From Terasakiella brassicae (GTDB lineage Bacteria; Pseudomonadota; Alphaproteobacteria; Rhodospirillales; Terasakiellaceae): 64,000 nucleotides of DNA. Shown piece by piece: positions 8,842-17,650 of the stretch. Under the pieces are notes generated by a model. That model did no database searches. It had not been told where the DNA came from and saw only the letters and a program-made list of their open reading frames with translations. Location of the stretch: the NCBI RefSeq assembly GCF_014641495.1, contig NZ_BMHV01000012.1, positions 62,001-126,000 on the forward strand, in the 5' to 3' direction. A program made the position numbers and the translations under genes. Position 1 is the stretch's first letter. Each line of letters begins with the position of its first letter.

Positions 8842-9291
8842 ATGACAAGCATCGCGATATTCGTAGGAACAGAATCGGGAAATGCCCAGATGGTGGCGGA
8901 GGCGCTGAATGATGAATTGTCGCGTCTGGACCATGATGTAGAGATCATCGAGGATTTTGACGACGGATGCGCTGTGCTGGAAGGACATGACACCATCATC
9001 ATCAGTTGTTCAACGCATGGACTGGGGGAACTGCCCGATAATATTATTCCCTTGTTTGAGGCCATGAAAGAAAACACACCCGATTTGTCCAGCGTGAAAT
9101 ATGGCATTATCGCACTGGGCGATCAGACTTATTCCGATACGTTCTGCAAAGCGGGCAAGGATATGGACGCTGCTTTTGCTGCCTGTGGGGCAAAACGGGT
9201 GGGGGATCGTCTGGAAGTGGACGCCTGCACGCAACCGTTGCCCGATGAAGAAGCAATTGAATGGGTCAAGGAATGGCTTGATCTTCTGTAA
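8842..9291 (+). CDS. Flavodoxin (MioC-like), putative electron donor
   Basis: A 149-residue FMN-binding flavodoxin. The phosphate-binding loop is FVGTESGNAQMVAE at residues 6-19. The later FMN-contacting segments are SCSTHGLGELPDN and ALGDQTYSDTFC. It is the size of MioC and lacks a reductase domain, so it would carry electrons between a separate reductase and an acceptor. Its placement opposite the PaaA/C-like gene and 55 bases ahead of paaN suggests that it serves the ring-oxidation step instead of the usual PaaE ferredoxin-type reductase. That role is an inference. Confidence 0.85.
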   Translation: MTSIAIFVGTESGNAQMVAEALNDELSRLDHDVEIIEDFDDGCAVLEGHDTIIISCSTHGLGELPDNIIPLFEAMKENTPDLSSVKYGIIALGDQTYSDTFCKAGKDMDAAFAACGAKRVGDRLEVDACTQPLPDEEAIEWVKEWLDLL

Positions 9292-9346
9292 TGAAAACAG
9301 ACGATCTTAAAAAAAGAAACACATCCAAGAATAGGGAATTAGGAAA

Positions 9347-11005
9347 ATGAGCCTCGAGCTTTTTGAACGTCATCAGGAAAAACTGGATCAAGCCTGTGCC
9401 GCAGCACGTTCACGTGGATATTGGTCCGCTTATAAAGAAATGCCCAGCCCGCGCGTTTATGGCGAGAGTGCACAGAATGACGGGATCAAGGCTTTTCAAT
9501 CTCATTTGGGCAAAGCCTTTGAAATCGACCAGCCGCACAACGGCACGACCAAAGGGTCAGAAGACGGCCCGTTCGGTGTGACGTTTGATATTGATTATCC
9601 GGCACCTGATGTAAATGCGATGATGACAGCAGCCAAAGCGGCGATACCTGCATGGCGTAAATTGGGGCCAAAAGGGCGCGCCGGTGTGTGCATGGAAGTG
9701 CTGGAACGTCTGAATGCCAGAAGTTTCGAGATTGCGTTTTCCGTTATGCACACCACAGGTCAAGCCTTTATGATGGCTTTTCAGGCCGGTGGGGCGCATG
9801 CGCAAGACCGGGGGCTGGAGGCTGTTGCCTATGGCTATGATGAAATGATGCGTCACCCGGAAACAGCCGATTGGGTCAAGCCACAGGGCAAGAATGATCC
9901 GTTGGAAATGAAAAAGAAATTTACCGCTGTCGGGCGTGGTGTTGCCTTGATGGTCGGTTGTGCGACGTTCCCGACATGGAATGGCTATCCCGGTTTGTTT
10001 GCTTCTTTGGTGACCGGGAACGCCGTCATTGTCAAACCGCATCCGCGCGCTGTTTTGCCCTTGGCAATTACGGTGCGTGTTATTCGTGATGTGCTCAGCG
10101 AAGTCGGGATTGATCCCAATTTGGTTTGTTTGGCGGTGGATACGCTGGAAGCACCGATCACGAAGGAATTTGCCACACATCCCGATACCAAAATTATTGA
10201 TTTCACCGGGTCCAGCGAATTTGGTAACTGGTTGGAAGATAATTGTAAGCAAGCCCAAGTCTATACGGAAAAAGCCGGGGTCAATGCGATTATTATTGAT
10301 GATTTTGATGATATCAAAGGGATTGCACGCAATTTGTCTTTCACGTTCAGCCTGTATTCCGGGCAAATGTGTACGACCCCGCAAAATATCTTCATCCCCA
10401 AAGGCGGCATTGATGTAAATGGCGAGAACATGAGCTTTGATGACGTTGCCAAAGCCATTGCCACAGGTGTTGAAAAATTCCTGTCTGTGCCGGAACGCGC
10501 GGTTGAGGTTTTAGGCACTATTCAGAATAAAGCGATTTTAGACCGTATGGAACAGGCCAAGGGATTGGGTGAAGTGGTCTTGGATACCACGCAAATCGAT
10601 CACCCGATGTTCAAAGGTATTCAATGCCATACGCCGGTGATTGTGAAGCTGAACGGGGACGAGATTGATAAATACAGTGAAGAACTGTTTGGCCCCATTG
10701 TCTTTGTGATTGCAACGGAAGATACAGCCGACAGTATCCAGAAAATGCGCAAAACTATTTCGGAACATGGTGCGATTACATTGGGCATGTATTCCAAAAA
10801 CGAAGACGTGATTGCACAGGTGGAAGAAGCTGCGCTGGAGGCAGGTGTCAACCTGTCCATCAACTTGACGGGGGGCGTGTTTGTCAACCAGTCAGCCGCA
10901 TTTTCTGATTTCCATGCGACCGGTGCAAACCCGGCGGCGAATGCGGCCCTGACGGATGGGAATTTTGTATCGGGGCGTTTCCGTGTGATGCAAAGCCGTC
11001 GTTAA
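9347..11005 (+). CDS. paaN: Phenylacetate degradation aldehyde dehydrogenase PaaN
   Basis: A 552-residue aldehyde dehydrogenase-superfamily protein matching the stand-alone PaaN type, proposed for ring cleavage and oxidation. In E. coli PaaZ this activity is fused to a MaoC-type hydratase. Seen here are VGCATFPTWNGYPGLFASL (cofactor loop), IIDFTGSSEFGNWLE near residue 285, the Cys-bearing YSGQMCTTPQNIF near 341, and ELFGPIVFVI near 447. The C-terminus ends in RFRVMQSRR with no hydratase domain, so the oxepin-CoA hydrolase activity must come from elsewhere. The ATG follows AGGAAA. A terminator separates it from paaY. Confidence 0.9.
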   Translation: MSLELFERHQEKLDQACAAARSRGYWSAYKEMPSPRVYGESAQNDGIKAFQSHLGKAFEIDQPHNGTTKGSEDGPFGVTFDIDYPAPDVNAMMTAAKAAIPAWRKLGPKGRAGVCMEVLERLNARSFEIAFSVMHTTGQAFMMAFQAGGAHAQDRGLEAVAYGYDEMMRHPETADWVKPQGKNDPLEMKKKFTAVGRGVALMVGCATFPTWNGYPGLFASLVTGNAVIVKPHPRAVLPLAITVRVIRDVLSEVGIDPNLVCLAVDTLEAPITKEFATHPDTKIIDFTGSSEFGNWLEDNCKQAQVYTEKAGVNAIIIDDFDDIKGIARNLSFTFSLYSGQMCTTPQNIFIPKGGIDVNGENMSFDDVAKAIATGVEKFLSVPERAVEVLGTIQNKAILDRMEQAKGLGEVVLDTTQIDHPMFKGIQCHTPVIVKLNGDEIDKYSEELFGPIVFVIATEDTADSIQKMRKTISEHGAITLGMYSKNEDVIAQVEEAALEAGVNLSINLTGGVFVNQSAAFSDFHATGANPAANAALTDGNFVSGRFRVMQSRR

Positions 11006-11028
11006 CAATTCTTTACTTCCCGAAAGAC

Positions 11029-11066
11029 GCGGGCTTCGGCATAAAAGTTGAAGTCCGCTTTTTTTC
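11029..11066 (+). terminator. Rho-independent terminator after paaN
   Basis: GCGGGCTTC (11029-11037) pairs with GAAGTCCGC (11050-11058) with one G-U pair, followed by T at 11059-11065. It would limit read-through into paaY. Confidence 0.8.
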
Positions 11067-11091
11067 TTTTGTGCTTCAGGAGTACCCTTAG

Positions 11092-11703
11092 ATGTCCATG
11101 TCCCCAAAAGTTTATGAAATTGACGGTATCGTGCCGGTGATTGATGAAACCGCCTTTGTTCATCCTGATGCGGTTTTGATCGGGGATGTGATTGTGGGTC
11201 CCGGTGTTTATGTCGGTCCTGCCTGTTGTTTGCGTGGCGATTTCGGTCGGTTGGTTCTGGAAGAAGGCTCAAACATTCAGGATACTTGCGTGATGCATGG
11301 TTTTCCCGGCACTGATACGGTGGTGAAGAAAAACGGACACATCGGTCATGGAGCCGTCTTACATGGCTGTGTCGTGGGCGAAGACGCGCTGGTGGGTATG
11401 AATGCGGTGATTATGGATGGGGCCGAAATTGGACCACAATGTATTGTGGCGGCTTCTGCCTTTGTACGTGCGGGATTAAAGTTTGATAAGCGATCTTTGA
11501 TTGGCGGGGTTCCTGCCAAAGTCATGCGGCAAGTCACTGACGAAGAATTTGCATGGAAACGTGCGGGAACGAAGGAATATCAGGACTTGGCAATCCGTTC
11601 GCTCAAAACCATGAAACCGGCAACGGCCTTGCGCGAAGTTGAAGAAAACCGCGCCCGTATGCCCAGCGGGGGTGTGAAGCCTTTGTTTGAGACTAAAGGC
11701 TAA
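11092..11703 (+). CDS. paaY: PaaY thioesterase, gamma-carbonic-anhydrase fold
   Basis: A 203-residue left-handed beta-helix protein with hexapeptide repeats (residues about 20-140, e.g. [30 protein letters not shown]). PaaY is a thioesterase that rescues CoA from dead-end phenylacetate intermediates. It belongs to the gamma-carbonic-anhydrase-like transferase fold, and metal-type His residues occur in [12 protein letters not shown]. The C-terminal [26 protein letters not shown] segment is typical of the group. It is convergent with the amidotransferase gene and overlaps its tail by 11 bases. The start has an AGGAGTA ribosome site. Confidence 0.9.
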   Translation: MSMSPKVYEIDGIVPVIDETAFVHPDAVLIGDVIVGPGVYVGPACCLRGDFGRLVLEEGSNIQDTCVMHGFPGTDTVVKKNGHIGHGAVLHGCVVGEDALVGMNAVIMDGAEIGPQCIVAASAFVRAGLKFDKRSLIGGVPAKVMRQVTDEEFAWKRAGTKEYQDLAIRSLKTMKPATALREVEENRARMPSGGVKPLFETKG

Positions 11704-12460
11704 AAGCCTGACTTACGACACCATCTTTTGTGGCATGCAGCAAGGTCCCTTGATCAAGCGAGCACCAGTTGACACCATCGTTGCTGAGGGGTTCGGAAGC
11801 AATGAGCGTTGCCCCGTTTTGAGTGCAGGTAAACAGGCTGGGGGCCTGCGGGTCACTGGAAAAGCGCAGGGCGTAAATATCCTGTCCATTGCTGAGGCAG
11901 GCGGTAAAACGCAATGGATGTTCCGCGTTGAGTTGATCCATCATGTTTATGGTTTGATGCAAGGTTTTGCGCAAGGCCGCAACCGGGTCTTGTTCCAAAC
12001 CGTTTTGAATTAAAAGCAGAAAAAGCAATTCACTGTCGGTGGCGCCTAAACGATGGGCAAAAAGATTGGCATTGAGCGTCATTTCCAAACCATGACGGAC
12101 ATCACGGTAATTGCCAATTTGCCCGTTATGCATAAACAACCAGTTTTTATAGACAAACGGATGACAGTTTTCACGCGAGACAGGTGTCCCGGTCGAAGCG
12201 CGGACATGGGCGAAAAAGAGCCCCGATTTTATCTGATGGGCCATAGATTTCAGATTGCTGTCGTTCCATGCGGGTAAAATATCGCGAAACAGGCCCGGCG
12301 TTTGACGGTCTCCGTACCATCCAACACCAAATCCATCACCATTGATTGCGCTGACGGATTTGCGTGCATGCAAACTTTGTTCGATCAGGGAATTCTCCGT
12401 ATCAAACAGGAGGCTATCCAGAAAAATCGGATCACCGCAATATGCAAGCCAACGACACAT
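11693..12460 (-). CDS. Class II glutamine amidotransferase, YafJ-like
   Basis: A 255-residue Ntn-type amidotransferase domain. After Met removal, Cys2 (MCRWLAYCG) is the nucleophile. [19 protein letters not shown] and the [10 protein letters not shown] loop line the glutamine site. It has no partner synthase domain, as in YafJ and EgtC-like proteins, so its acceptor is unknown. It lies 66 bases after maiA on the same strand with a GAGGGAA ribosome site and may be part of the fahA-maiA unit. EgtC (ergothioneine) is possible, but no other egt gene is present. Confidence 0.85.
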   Translation of the reverse strand: MCRWLAYCGDPIFLDSLLFDTENSLIEQSLHARKSVSAINGDGFGVGWYGDRQTPGLFRDILPAWNDSNLKSMAHQIKSGLFFAHVRASTGTPVSRENCHPFVYKNWLFMHNGQIGNYRDVRHGLEMTLNANLFAHRLGATDSELLFLLLIQNGLEQDPVAALRKTLHQTINMMDQLNAEHPLRFTACLSNGQDIYALRFSSDPQAPSLFTCTQNGATLIASEPLSNDGVNWCSLDQGTLLHATKDGVVSQAFSL

Positions 12461-12526
12461 GGTTCCCTCTTTCTTTATTTTGATGGAGGGAACGCTATCA
12501 TAAAACGCGGTGGTTGTTGTTGTCTT

Positions 12527-13162
12527 TTATTCCGCATCCGGCTGATTTTCAGGCAAGGCTTTTTGAAAGGCATCCTGTTTCAGGCAGTTTTCATTGATGC
12601 GCGCAATTTTGGGGTAGGGGGCCATGTCAATGTTAAACCGATGGGCGTTATAAACTTGGGGGATAAGACAGATATCGGCCAAGCCGGGGGTCTCGCCGTA
12701 ACAAAACGGGTCATCGCCGAGCCGTTGTTCCAATGCGTTAAATCCTTCAACGACCCAATGTTGGTACCATGCTGTTTTTGTATCTTCTTCTACGCCGAGT
12801 TGCTTTGTTAAGTATTTCAGAATGCGCAAATTATTTACCGGGTGAATGTCGGCGCTGATCATGTTGGCGAGTGAGCGCACGTAAGCCCGCTCGCGTGGGC
12901 TTTTGGGAAGAAAGGGCGAGGCCGGGTAAGCCTCATCCAAATATTCCAGAATTGCCATCGATTGTGTCAGGATATGGCCGTCTTCCAATTCCAGTGACGG
13001 CACGAAGCCTTGCGCATTTTTGGCTTTGTAATCCGCTTTATGGTGTTGACCGCCGTCTTTGACCAGATGCACGCAAATATGTTCGTACGGTATATTTTTC
13101 AAGTTTAGCCCAATCCGTACACGATAGCAGGCGGACGAACGCCAGTAGTCATAAAGCTTCAT
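12527..13162 (-). CDS. maiA: Maleylacetoacetate isomerase (zeta-class GST)
   Basis: A glutathione-dependent enzyme that isomerises maleylacetoacetate to fumarylacetoacetate in the homogentisate route of tyrosine and phenylalanine breakdown. At 211 residues it is family length. The N-terminal thioredoxin fold begins MKLYDYWRSSACYRVRIGLN with the catalytic SSxCxxRVR motif. LTQSMAILEYLDE binds glutathione, and a helical C-terminal domain follows. Its ATG overlaps the fahA stop by 4 bases, so the two genes are coupled. Confidence 0.93.
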   Translation of the reverse strand: MKLYDYWRSSACYRVRIGLNLKNIPYEHICVHLVKDGGQHHKADYKAKNAQGFVPSLELEDGHILTQSMAILEYLDEAYPASPFLPKSPRERAYVRSLANMISADIHPVNNLRILKYLTKQLGVEEDTKTAWYQHWVVEGFNALEQRLGDDPFCYGETPGLADICLIPQVYNAHRFNIDMAPYPKIARINENCLKQDAFQKALPENQPDAE

Positions 13163-14172
13163 ACGTTTTTCACCACGGTTTGTTCAATGCTGCCAAAGAT
13201 GGATTGTCCGTTTTTATCCAGCATTTCAATGCGGATGGTATCGCCAAATTTCATAAAGGGGGTTTTAGGGGCACCATCTTCGATGGTTTCAATCATGCGG
13301 ATTTCTGCGATACAGGAATAACCGACACCGCCTTGTGAAATAGGTCTGCCCGGTCCGCCATTCATTTTATTGGAAATGGTGCCGGAGCCAATGATGGCAC
13401 CCGCCCCGACATTGCGGGTTTTGCAAATATGGGAAACGAGTTTGGGGAAGGTAAAAGTCATGTCAACGCCCGCATCCGGCTTGCCAAAAGCTTGTCCATT
13501 TAAAGTGGACAGCAGGGGGAGGGACAGTTTTTCCCCATCCCACGCATCGCCCAATTCATCCGGGGTGACGCACACCGGGGAAAAGGCAGAAGCAGGCTTT
13601 GACTGGAAGAAGCCAAACCCTTTTGCCAGTTCACCGGGAATAAGTCCGCGCAGGGAACAGTCATTGACCAGCATCAGCAGCTTGATATGGGGGGCCGCCT
13701 GTTCGGGCGTGGTGGACATGGGAACATCATCGGTAATAACCGCGATTTCCGCCTCAAAATCCACACCCCATTCATCAGATGCCAGCGCAATATCATCGCG
13801 CGGACCGATAAAATCATCCGATCCCCCTTGATACATCAAAGGATCTGTCCAGAAGCTATCCGGTAATTCTGCCCCACGGGCTTTGCGAACCAGTTCCACA
13901 TGGTTGATGTAAGCCGACCCGTCTGCCCATTGGTAAGCACGAGGCAAAGGGGCCATGCATTCTGTTTGATCAAAGGCTTTTGTCTCTTTAATCTCGCCGG
14001 CATTTAATTGATCGGAGACCGCTTGTAGTTTGGGTGCGGTGTCTGCCCAGTTATCAATAGCAGCTTGCAAGGTCCGGGCAATTTGGGGAACCGGCGTGCA
14101 AAGCGTAAGGTCACGAGAGACAACGACCAGTTGACCGTCACGGCTTGCGTCTTTGAGCGTTGCGAGTTTCAT
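13159..14172 (-). CDS. fahA: Fumarylacetoacetate hydrolase
   Basis: The FAH-family hydrolase that splits fumarylacetoacetate to fumarate and acetoacetate. It has 337 residues. The metal-binding acidic cluster appears in WGVDFEAEIAVITDDV, and the substrate region in VNDCSLRGLIPGE and GAGAIIGSGTISNK. It is the first gene of a leftward unit with maiA, divergent from a MarR regulator 166 bases away. Homogentisate dioxygenase (hmgA), which should act one step earlier, is not in the window. Confidence 0.92.
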   Translation of the reverse strand: MKLATLKDASRDGQLVVVSRDLTLCTPVPQIARTLQAAIDNWADTAPKLQAVSDQLNAGEIKETKAFDQTECMAPLPRAYQWADGSAYINHVELVRKARGAELPDSFWTDPLMYQGGSDDFIGPRDDIALASDEWGVDFEAEIAVITDDVPMSTTPEQAAPHIKLLMLVNDCSLRGLIPGELAKGFGFFQSKPASAFSPVCVTPDELGDAWDGEKLSLPLLSTLNGQAFGKPDAGVDMTFTFPKLVSHICKTRNVGAGAIIGSGTISNKMNGGPGRPISQGGVGYSCIAEIRMIETIEDGAPKTPFMKFGDTIRIEMLDKNGQSIFGSIEQTVVKNV

Positions 14173-14199
14173 GGGTGTGATATTCCTGATAATCGGGTC

Positions 14200-14240
14200 A
14201 ATGAAAATTAGTTTCCATTAATAATAATTTCATTTGAAAC
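14200..14240. promoter_or_regulatory. Putative MarR operator between fahA and the regulator
   Basis: The palindrome TTTCATTTGAAA lies at 14228-14239. A looser inverted pair GTTTC...GAAAC spans about 14211-14240. MarR proteins commonly bind such sites, and this one sits in the divergent gap. Function is inferred. Confidence 0.4.
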
Positions 14241-14338
14241 CATTTCAAGGGAAAAATGGCAAAACCTTGCAAAAAAAGCAGGTTCATGGCTATAAACGTG
14301 GCTATAAATATGTGGGTTTAAGAAAAAAAGGGGTTCCC

Positions 14339-14809
14339 ATGTTACTCAGAGATGAAGACGACGACGATAAGTGCGACCTTATTCTGGATCAGTATTTGCC
14401 TTATCGTATGGCGGTCATTGCACATTTAATGAGTACGGGATTTTCAAAACGGTATTCAAAAGATTTTGATATGACAATCGGGGAATGGCGGGTCATGGCG
14501 AATCTTGGCCATTTGGAACCGCAAAGTGGCCATGAGATCGGGGCCCATTCCCATCTGGATAAGGTTCAGATTTCACGGGCCGTTGCACGTTTGGAAAAGA
14601 AAGGCTGGATCCAGCGCGAAGGCGATACGGTTGATCGGCGCCGTAATCTGCTGACCCTGACACCGGAAGGTCGTCGGGTTTTTAATTCCATTGGGAAAAT
14701 GGCGTTGGATTTCGAAGATGATGTCAGCGCATCTTTATCGACGGAAGAATACGCCGCGCTGGACAGAATTTTGCGAAAACTGTCCAAGCGGGCGGAAAGT
14801 CTGATTTAG
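14339..14809 (+). CDS. MarR-family transcriptional regulator
   Basis: A winged-helix regulator of 156 residues. The DNA-binding part spans about residues 40-110. It contains MTIGEWRVMANLG, SGHEIGAHSHLDKVQISRAV (recognition helix) and the wing KKGWIQREGDTVDRRRNLLTLTPEGR. I chose the ATG at 14339 because AAGGGG lies 5-6 bases before it. The longer frame from 14234 adds a basic stretch unlike MarR proteins. The N-terminus is unusually acidic (RDEDDDDKCD). Its position opposite fahA-maiA suggests it controls that operon, possibly in response to a pathway intermediate. Confidence 0.85.
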   Translation: MLLRDEDDDDKCDLILDQYLPYRMAVIAHLMSTGFSKRYSKDFDMTIGEWRVMANLGHLEPQSGHEIGAHSHLDKVQISRAVARLEKKGWIQREGDTVDRRRNLLTLTPEGRRVFNSIGKMALDFEDDVSASLSTEEYAALDRILRKLSKRAESLI

Positions 14810-14967
14810 CCGTTTTCGGACTTGGAACAGCTCATATCGCAGAAATGCATGGCAGATAAACCAATTGCAGCGATTAAAAATGCCAAAAACAACGGTACGC
14901 CGACAAGTGTGCTGCCGTAAAGCATAGGAAGCATAACAAGCCACGGTAAAATCAATTGAAAGGGCAT
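14806..14967 (-). CDS. Small membrane protein, 53 residues
   Basis: A short frame with a good ribosome site (GGAGA, 6 bases before the ATG). The stop overlaps the marR stop tail to tail. It begins MPFQLILPWLVMLPMLYGS, continues through a hydrophobic span of about residues 20-38, and ends in a short Cys-bearing tail, MHFCDMSCSKSENG. One or two membrane helices are likely. I do not recognise the family. The hydrophobic organisation and ribosome site argue that it is real. Confidence 0.6.
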   Translation of the reverse strand: MPFQLILPWLVMLPMLYGSTLVGVPLFLAFLIAAIGLSAMHFCDMSCSKSENG

Positions 14968-15162
14968 GGTCTATCTCCATTCGATTACTGTAAAAATTGC
15001 GCGGATTGTGCGCCAAGCTTGTCATGGTTTTCAAGTGCTAATTTACACAGTGTCCTTATAAGTCAGGTTTTTTTATATTGTCAGGTGCATAAAGGCTTAG
15101 AAAAATAAATCAAAATAAGCTAAACCTTATGTGAGGATAAACTAAAAAAACTGCGAACTCGG

Positions 15163-17634
15163 ATGCCTGTTGAAGCACAGAATACCAAAATTTTGGTGGT
15201 CGATGATGATTTGATTATACGCAAGCTGGTCAGTGGGTTTTTATCTCAAAAAGGCTATGACACTGCGACCTGCAACAATGCCGGCGATGCTCTGACCCAT
15301 CTGGAAAATCAGGCGGTCAACCTTGTTGTGCTGGATCATTTGATGGACCCGGGCATGAACGGTCTTGAAATGCTGAAGCATTTGCGCACGCAAGGAAGTC
15401 ATGTGGCTGTAGTCATGTTGACGGGTGCGGAAGAACACGAAGTTATTGTTGAAGCCATGCAGGCAGGCGCACAGGATTTCATTTTAAAAACAGGTGGAAA
15501 TGAATTTCTGTTAAAACTGGAACAAGGCGTGGAACGCGCTTTGCGGGTCTGCCTTCTGGAACAAAAAATGCGTGAAGCCCATGAGGCGTTGCAACAACAG
15601 GCAGAGTTCCTGCAAACGGTAATTGATGCCGTCCCGACCCCGATTTATTACAAGGACCGAGAAGGACGGTACATCGGGTGCAACACTGCAATGGCCGATT
15701 TTATTGAAACACCCAAATCTGACATTATAGGCAAGAAAGCAACAGAACTTTATGAAAGTGTGTTGGCAGAAAGAGTCAGCAGACTGGACGATACTCTCTA
15801 TGCGCAAGGGGGGCATAGTCTGGAGGAATTATCCTTCACCCGATCAGATGGCACCCATCATCTTTTATTGCATAAAGCACGTTTTCAGGAACCCGGTGGA
15901 GCAATGGGGCTGGTGGGGGCCGTTGTCGATATAACGGATCGTAAGCTTTATGAAAATGAATTGCGTCTGGCGCAAACCGTCTTTGAAACGACCTCCGAAG
16001 CCATTGTCGTTACAGACGCGCACAATCGCATTCAGGCGGTTAACCCGTCTTTTACGCATGTAACGGGATATACGGAAGACGAAGTCATTGGGCGGGATCC
16101 GGGTTTTTTAAGCTCAGGGCGACAGGATAAAGCGTTTTATCACAAAATGTGGTTGCAGTTATCGCAAAACGGGCATTGGCACGGGGAAATTTGGAACAGG
16201 CGTAAAAATGGCGACCTTTATGCAGAATGGTTATCCATTTCAGCGGTGCATAATGAAAACAATGAAACAACCCAATATGTTGCGGTGTTCAGTGATATTA
16301 CCAAACGGATTAAAGCCGAAGAACTGATCCGCCATCAGGCCAATTATGATGCCTTGACCAATTTGCCGAACCGCAATTTGTTTCTTGACCGTCTCAGTCG
16401 TTCTATGGTGCGCGCCAAACGCCACAAAACACAAGTCGCCCTGATGTTTCTGGATCTGGACCGTTTTAAAAGCGTGAATGACACATTGGGCCACAATGTG
16501 GGTGATGCATTGCTTCAGGAAGCCGCCGTGCGGATCAGCACGTGTGTGCGCGAAACTGATACGGTGTCGCGTTTGGGTGGGGATGAGTTCACAGTGATCA
16601 TTCCCGATTTGCATCACGTGAACGATATTGAAAAAATTGCAAATAAAATTTTATATCAATTGTCGCAGCCGTTTTCTTTGGCAGGCCATGAGATTTTTGT
16701 TTCCGGTAGTGTCGGTGTGACGGTCTTTCCTGATGATGGTCAGGATTTGGAAGTCCTGTTGCGAAATGCGGATACGGCTATGTATCGGGCCAAGGAAGCC
16801 GGGCGTAATGATTTTCGCTTTTTTACACAGGAAATGAACGCCGAAGCCCATGAACAAATGGTGCTGGAACGCGAAATCCGCAAAGCCATTAAGAAGGAAG
16901 AATTCGTCGTTTATTATCAACCGGTTGTGGATGTAAAGCAAGGCCGGATTGTTTCTTGTGAAGCCTTGGTGCGTTGGCAACACCCCTTTAAAGGGCTGGT
17001 GGCCCCAAACTATTTTATTGCGATTGCCGAAGAAACCGGTCTGATTGACGGTATTGGGCACCTTGTCCTTAAACAGGTCTGTCAGCAAATTCAAAAATGG
17101 CAAAATGACCCGGTGATGAAGGACATCCGGGTGGCCGTTAATCTGTCGCCGCACCAATTGCGCAACAATAACCTAGTCCATGATATAGAAAAAATGTTGC
17201 AGTATTACGGAATATCAGCCGGAGCACTCGCGTTTGAAATCACAGAAACACAGGTGATGCAGGACCCCGAAGGGACAGCCGTTTTATTGGATGATATTCA
17301 GGCATTAGGTATAAAAATATATCTGGATGACTTCGGCACCGGTTATTCGTCACTGAACTATTTAAAACGTTTTTCTTTTGATGTTTTGAAAATTGACCGC
17401 TCGTTCATAATGGATGTTGAAGTTGACAGTGGTGATGCTGCTTTGGTTGAGGCTATTATCGTTATGGCACATAAACTGGGGATCAAGGTTGTTGCAGAAG
17501 GTGTTGAAACAGAAAATCAACGTCAGTTCGTCGCGCAGCAGGAATGCGACTTGATTCAGGGCTTTTATTATAGTCGCCCCATTGATGCCGAGGAAATGTC
17601 CTCATTTTGTCATCTGAATTTTGCAAAGAATTAG
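15163..17634 (+). CDS. Receiver-PAS-PAS-GGDEF-EAL c-di-GMP protein
   Basis: An 823-residue cytoplasmic signalling protein. Residues 8-125 form a receiver: ILVVDDDLIIRK, phospho-acceptor region LVVLDHLMD, TGAEE, and the Lys in FILKTGG. Two PAS domains follow (about 150-265, starting with AVPTPIYYKDREGRYIG, and 275-390), then GGDEF at about 395-555 and EAL at about 570-820. The GGDEF site reads SRLGGDEF and keeps the RETD inhibitory I-site. The EAL domain keeps CEALVRW, DDFGTGYSSL and KIDRSF. Both synthase and phosphodiesterase activities look possible. No cognate histidine kinase adjoins it. bluB starts 16 bases downstream and may be co-transcribed. Confidence 0.92.
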   Translation: MPVEAQNTKILVVDDDLIIRKLVSGFLSQKGYDTATCNNAGDALTHLENQAVNLVVLDHLMDPGMNGLEMLKHLRTQGSHVAVVMLTGAEEHEVIVEAMQAGAQDFILKTGGNEFLLKLEQGVERALRVCLLEQKMREAHEALQQQAEFLQTVIDAVPTPIYYKDREGRYIGCNTAMADFIETPKSDIIGKKATELYESVLAERVSRLDDTLYAQGGHSLEELSFTRSDGTHHLLLHKARFQEPGGAMGLVGAVVDITDRKLYENELRLAQTVFETTSEAIVVTDAHNRIQAVNPSFTHVTGYTEDEVIGRDPGFLSSGRQDKAFYHKMWLQLSQNGHWHGEIWNRRKNGDLYAEWLSISAVHNENNETTQYVAVFSDITKRIKAEELIRHQANYDALTNLPNRNLFLDRLSRSMVRAKRHKTQVALMFLDLDRFKSVNDTLGHNVGDALLQEAAVRISTCVRETDTVSRLGGDEFTVIIPDLHHVNDIEKIANKILYQLSQPFSLAGHEIFVSGSVGVTVFPDDGQDLEVLLRNADTAMYRAKEAGRNDFRFFTQEMNAEAHEQMVLEREIRKAIKKEEFVVYYQPVVDVKQGRIVSCEALVRWQHPFKGLVAPNYFIAIAEETGLIDGIGHLVLKQVCQQIQKWQNDPVMKDIRVAVNLSPHQLRNNNLVHDIEKMLQYYGISAGALAFEITETQVMQDPEGTAVLLDDIQALGIKIYLDDFGTGYSSLNYLKRFSFDVLKIDRSFIMDVEVDSGDAALVEAIIVMAHKLGIKVVAEGVETENQRQFVAQQECDLIQGFYYSRPIDAEEMSSFCHLNFAKN

Positions 17635-17650
17635 ACAAAAGGGTTGAGGA

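Noticed and set aside
9557-10384. 275-codon minus-strand frame opposite paaN
   Set aside because: It is a shadow of paaN, lacks a ribosome site and matches no family.
14234-14338. N-terminal extension of the MarR regulator
   Set aside because: The extension is basic and unlike MarR proteins. The ATG at 14339 has a proper ribosome site.
14735-15034. 99-codon minus-strand frame overlapping marR
   Set aside because: The 53-residue frame in a different register has a ribosome site and a membrane-protein character. This one has neither.
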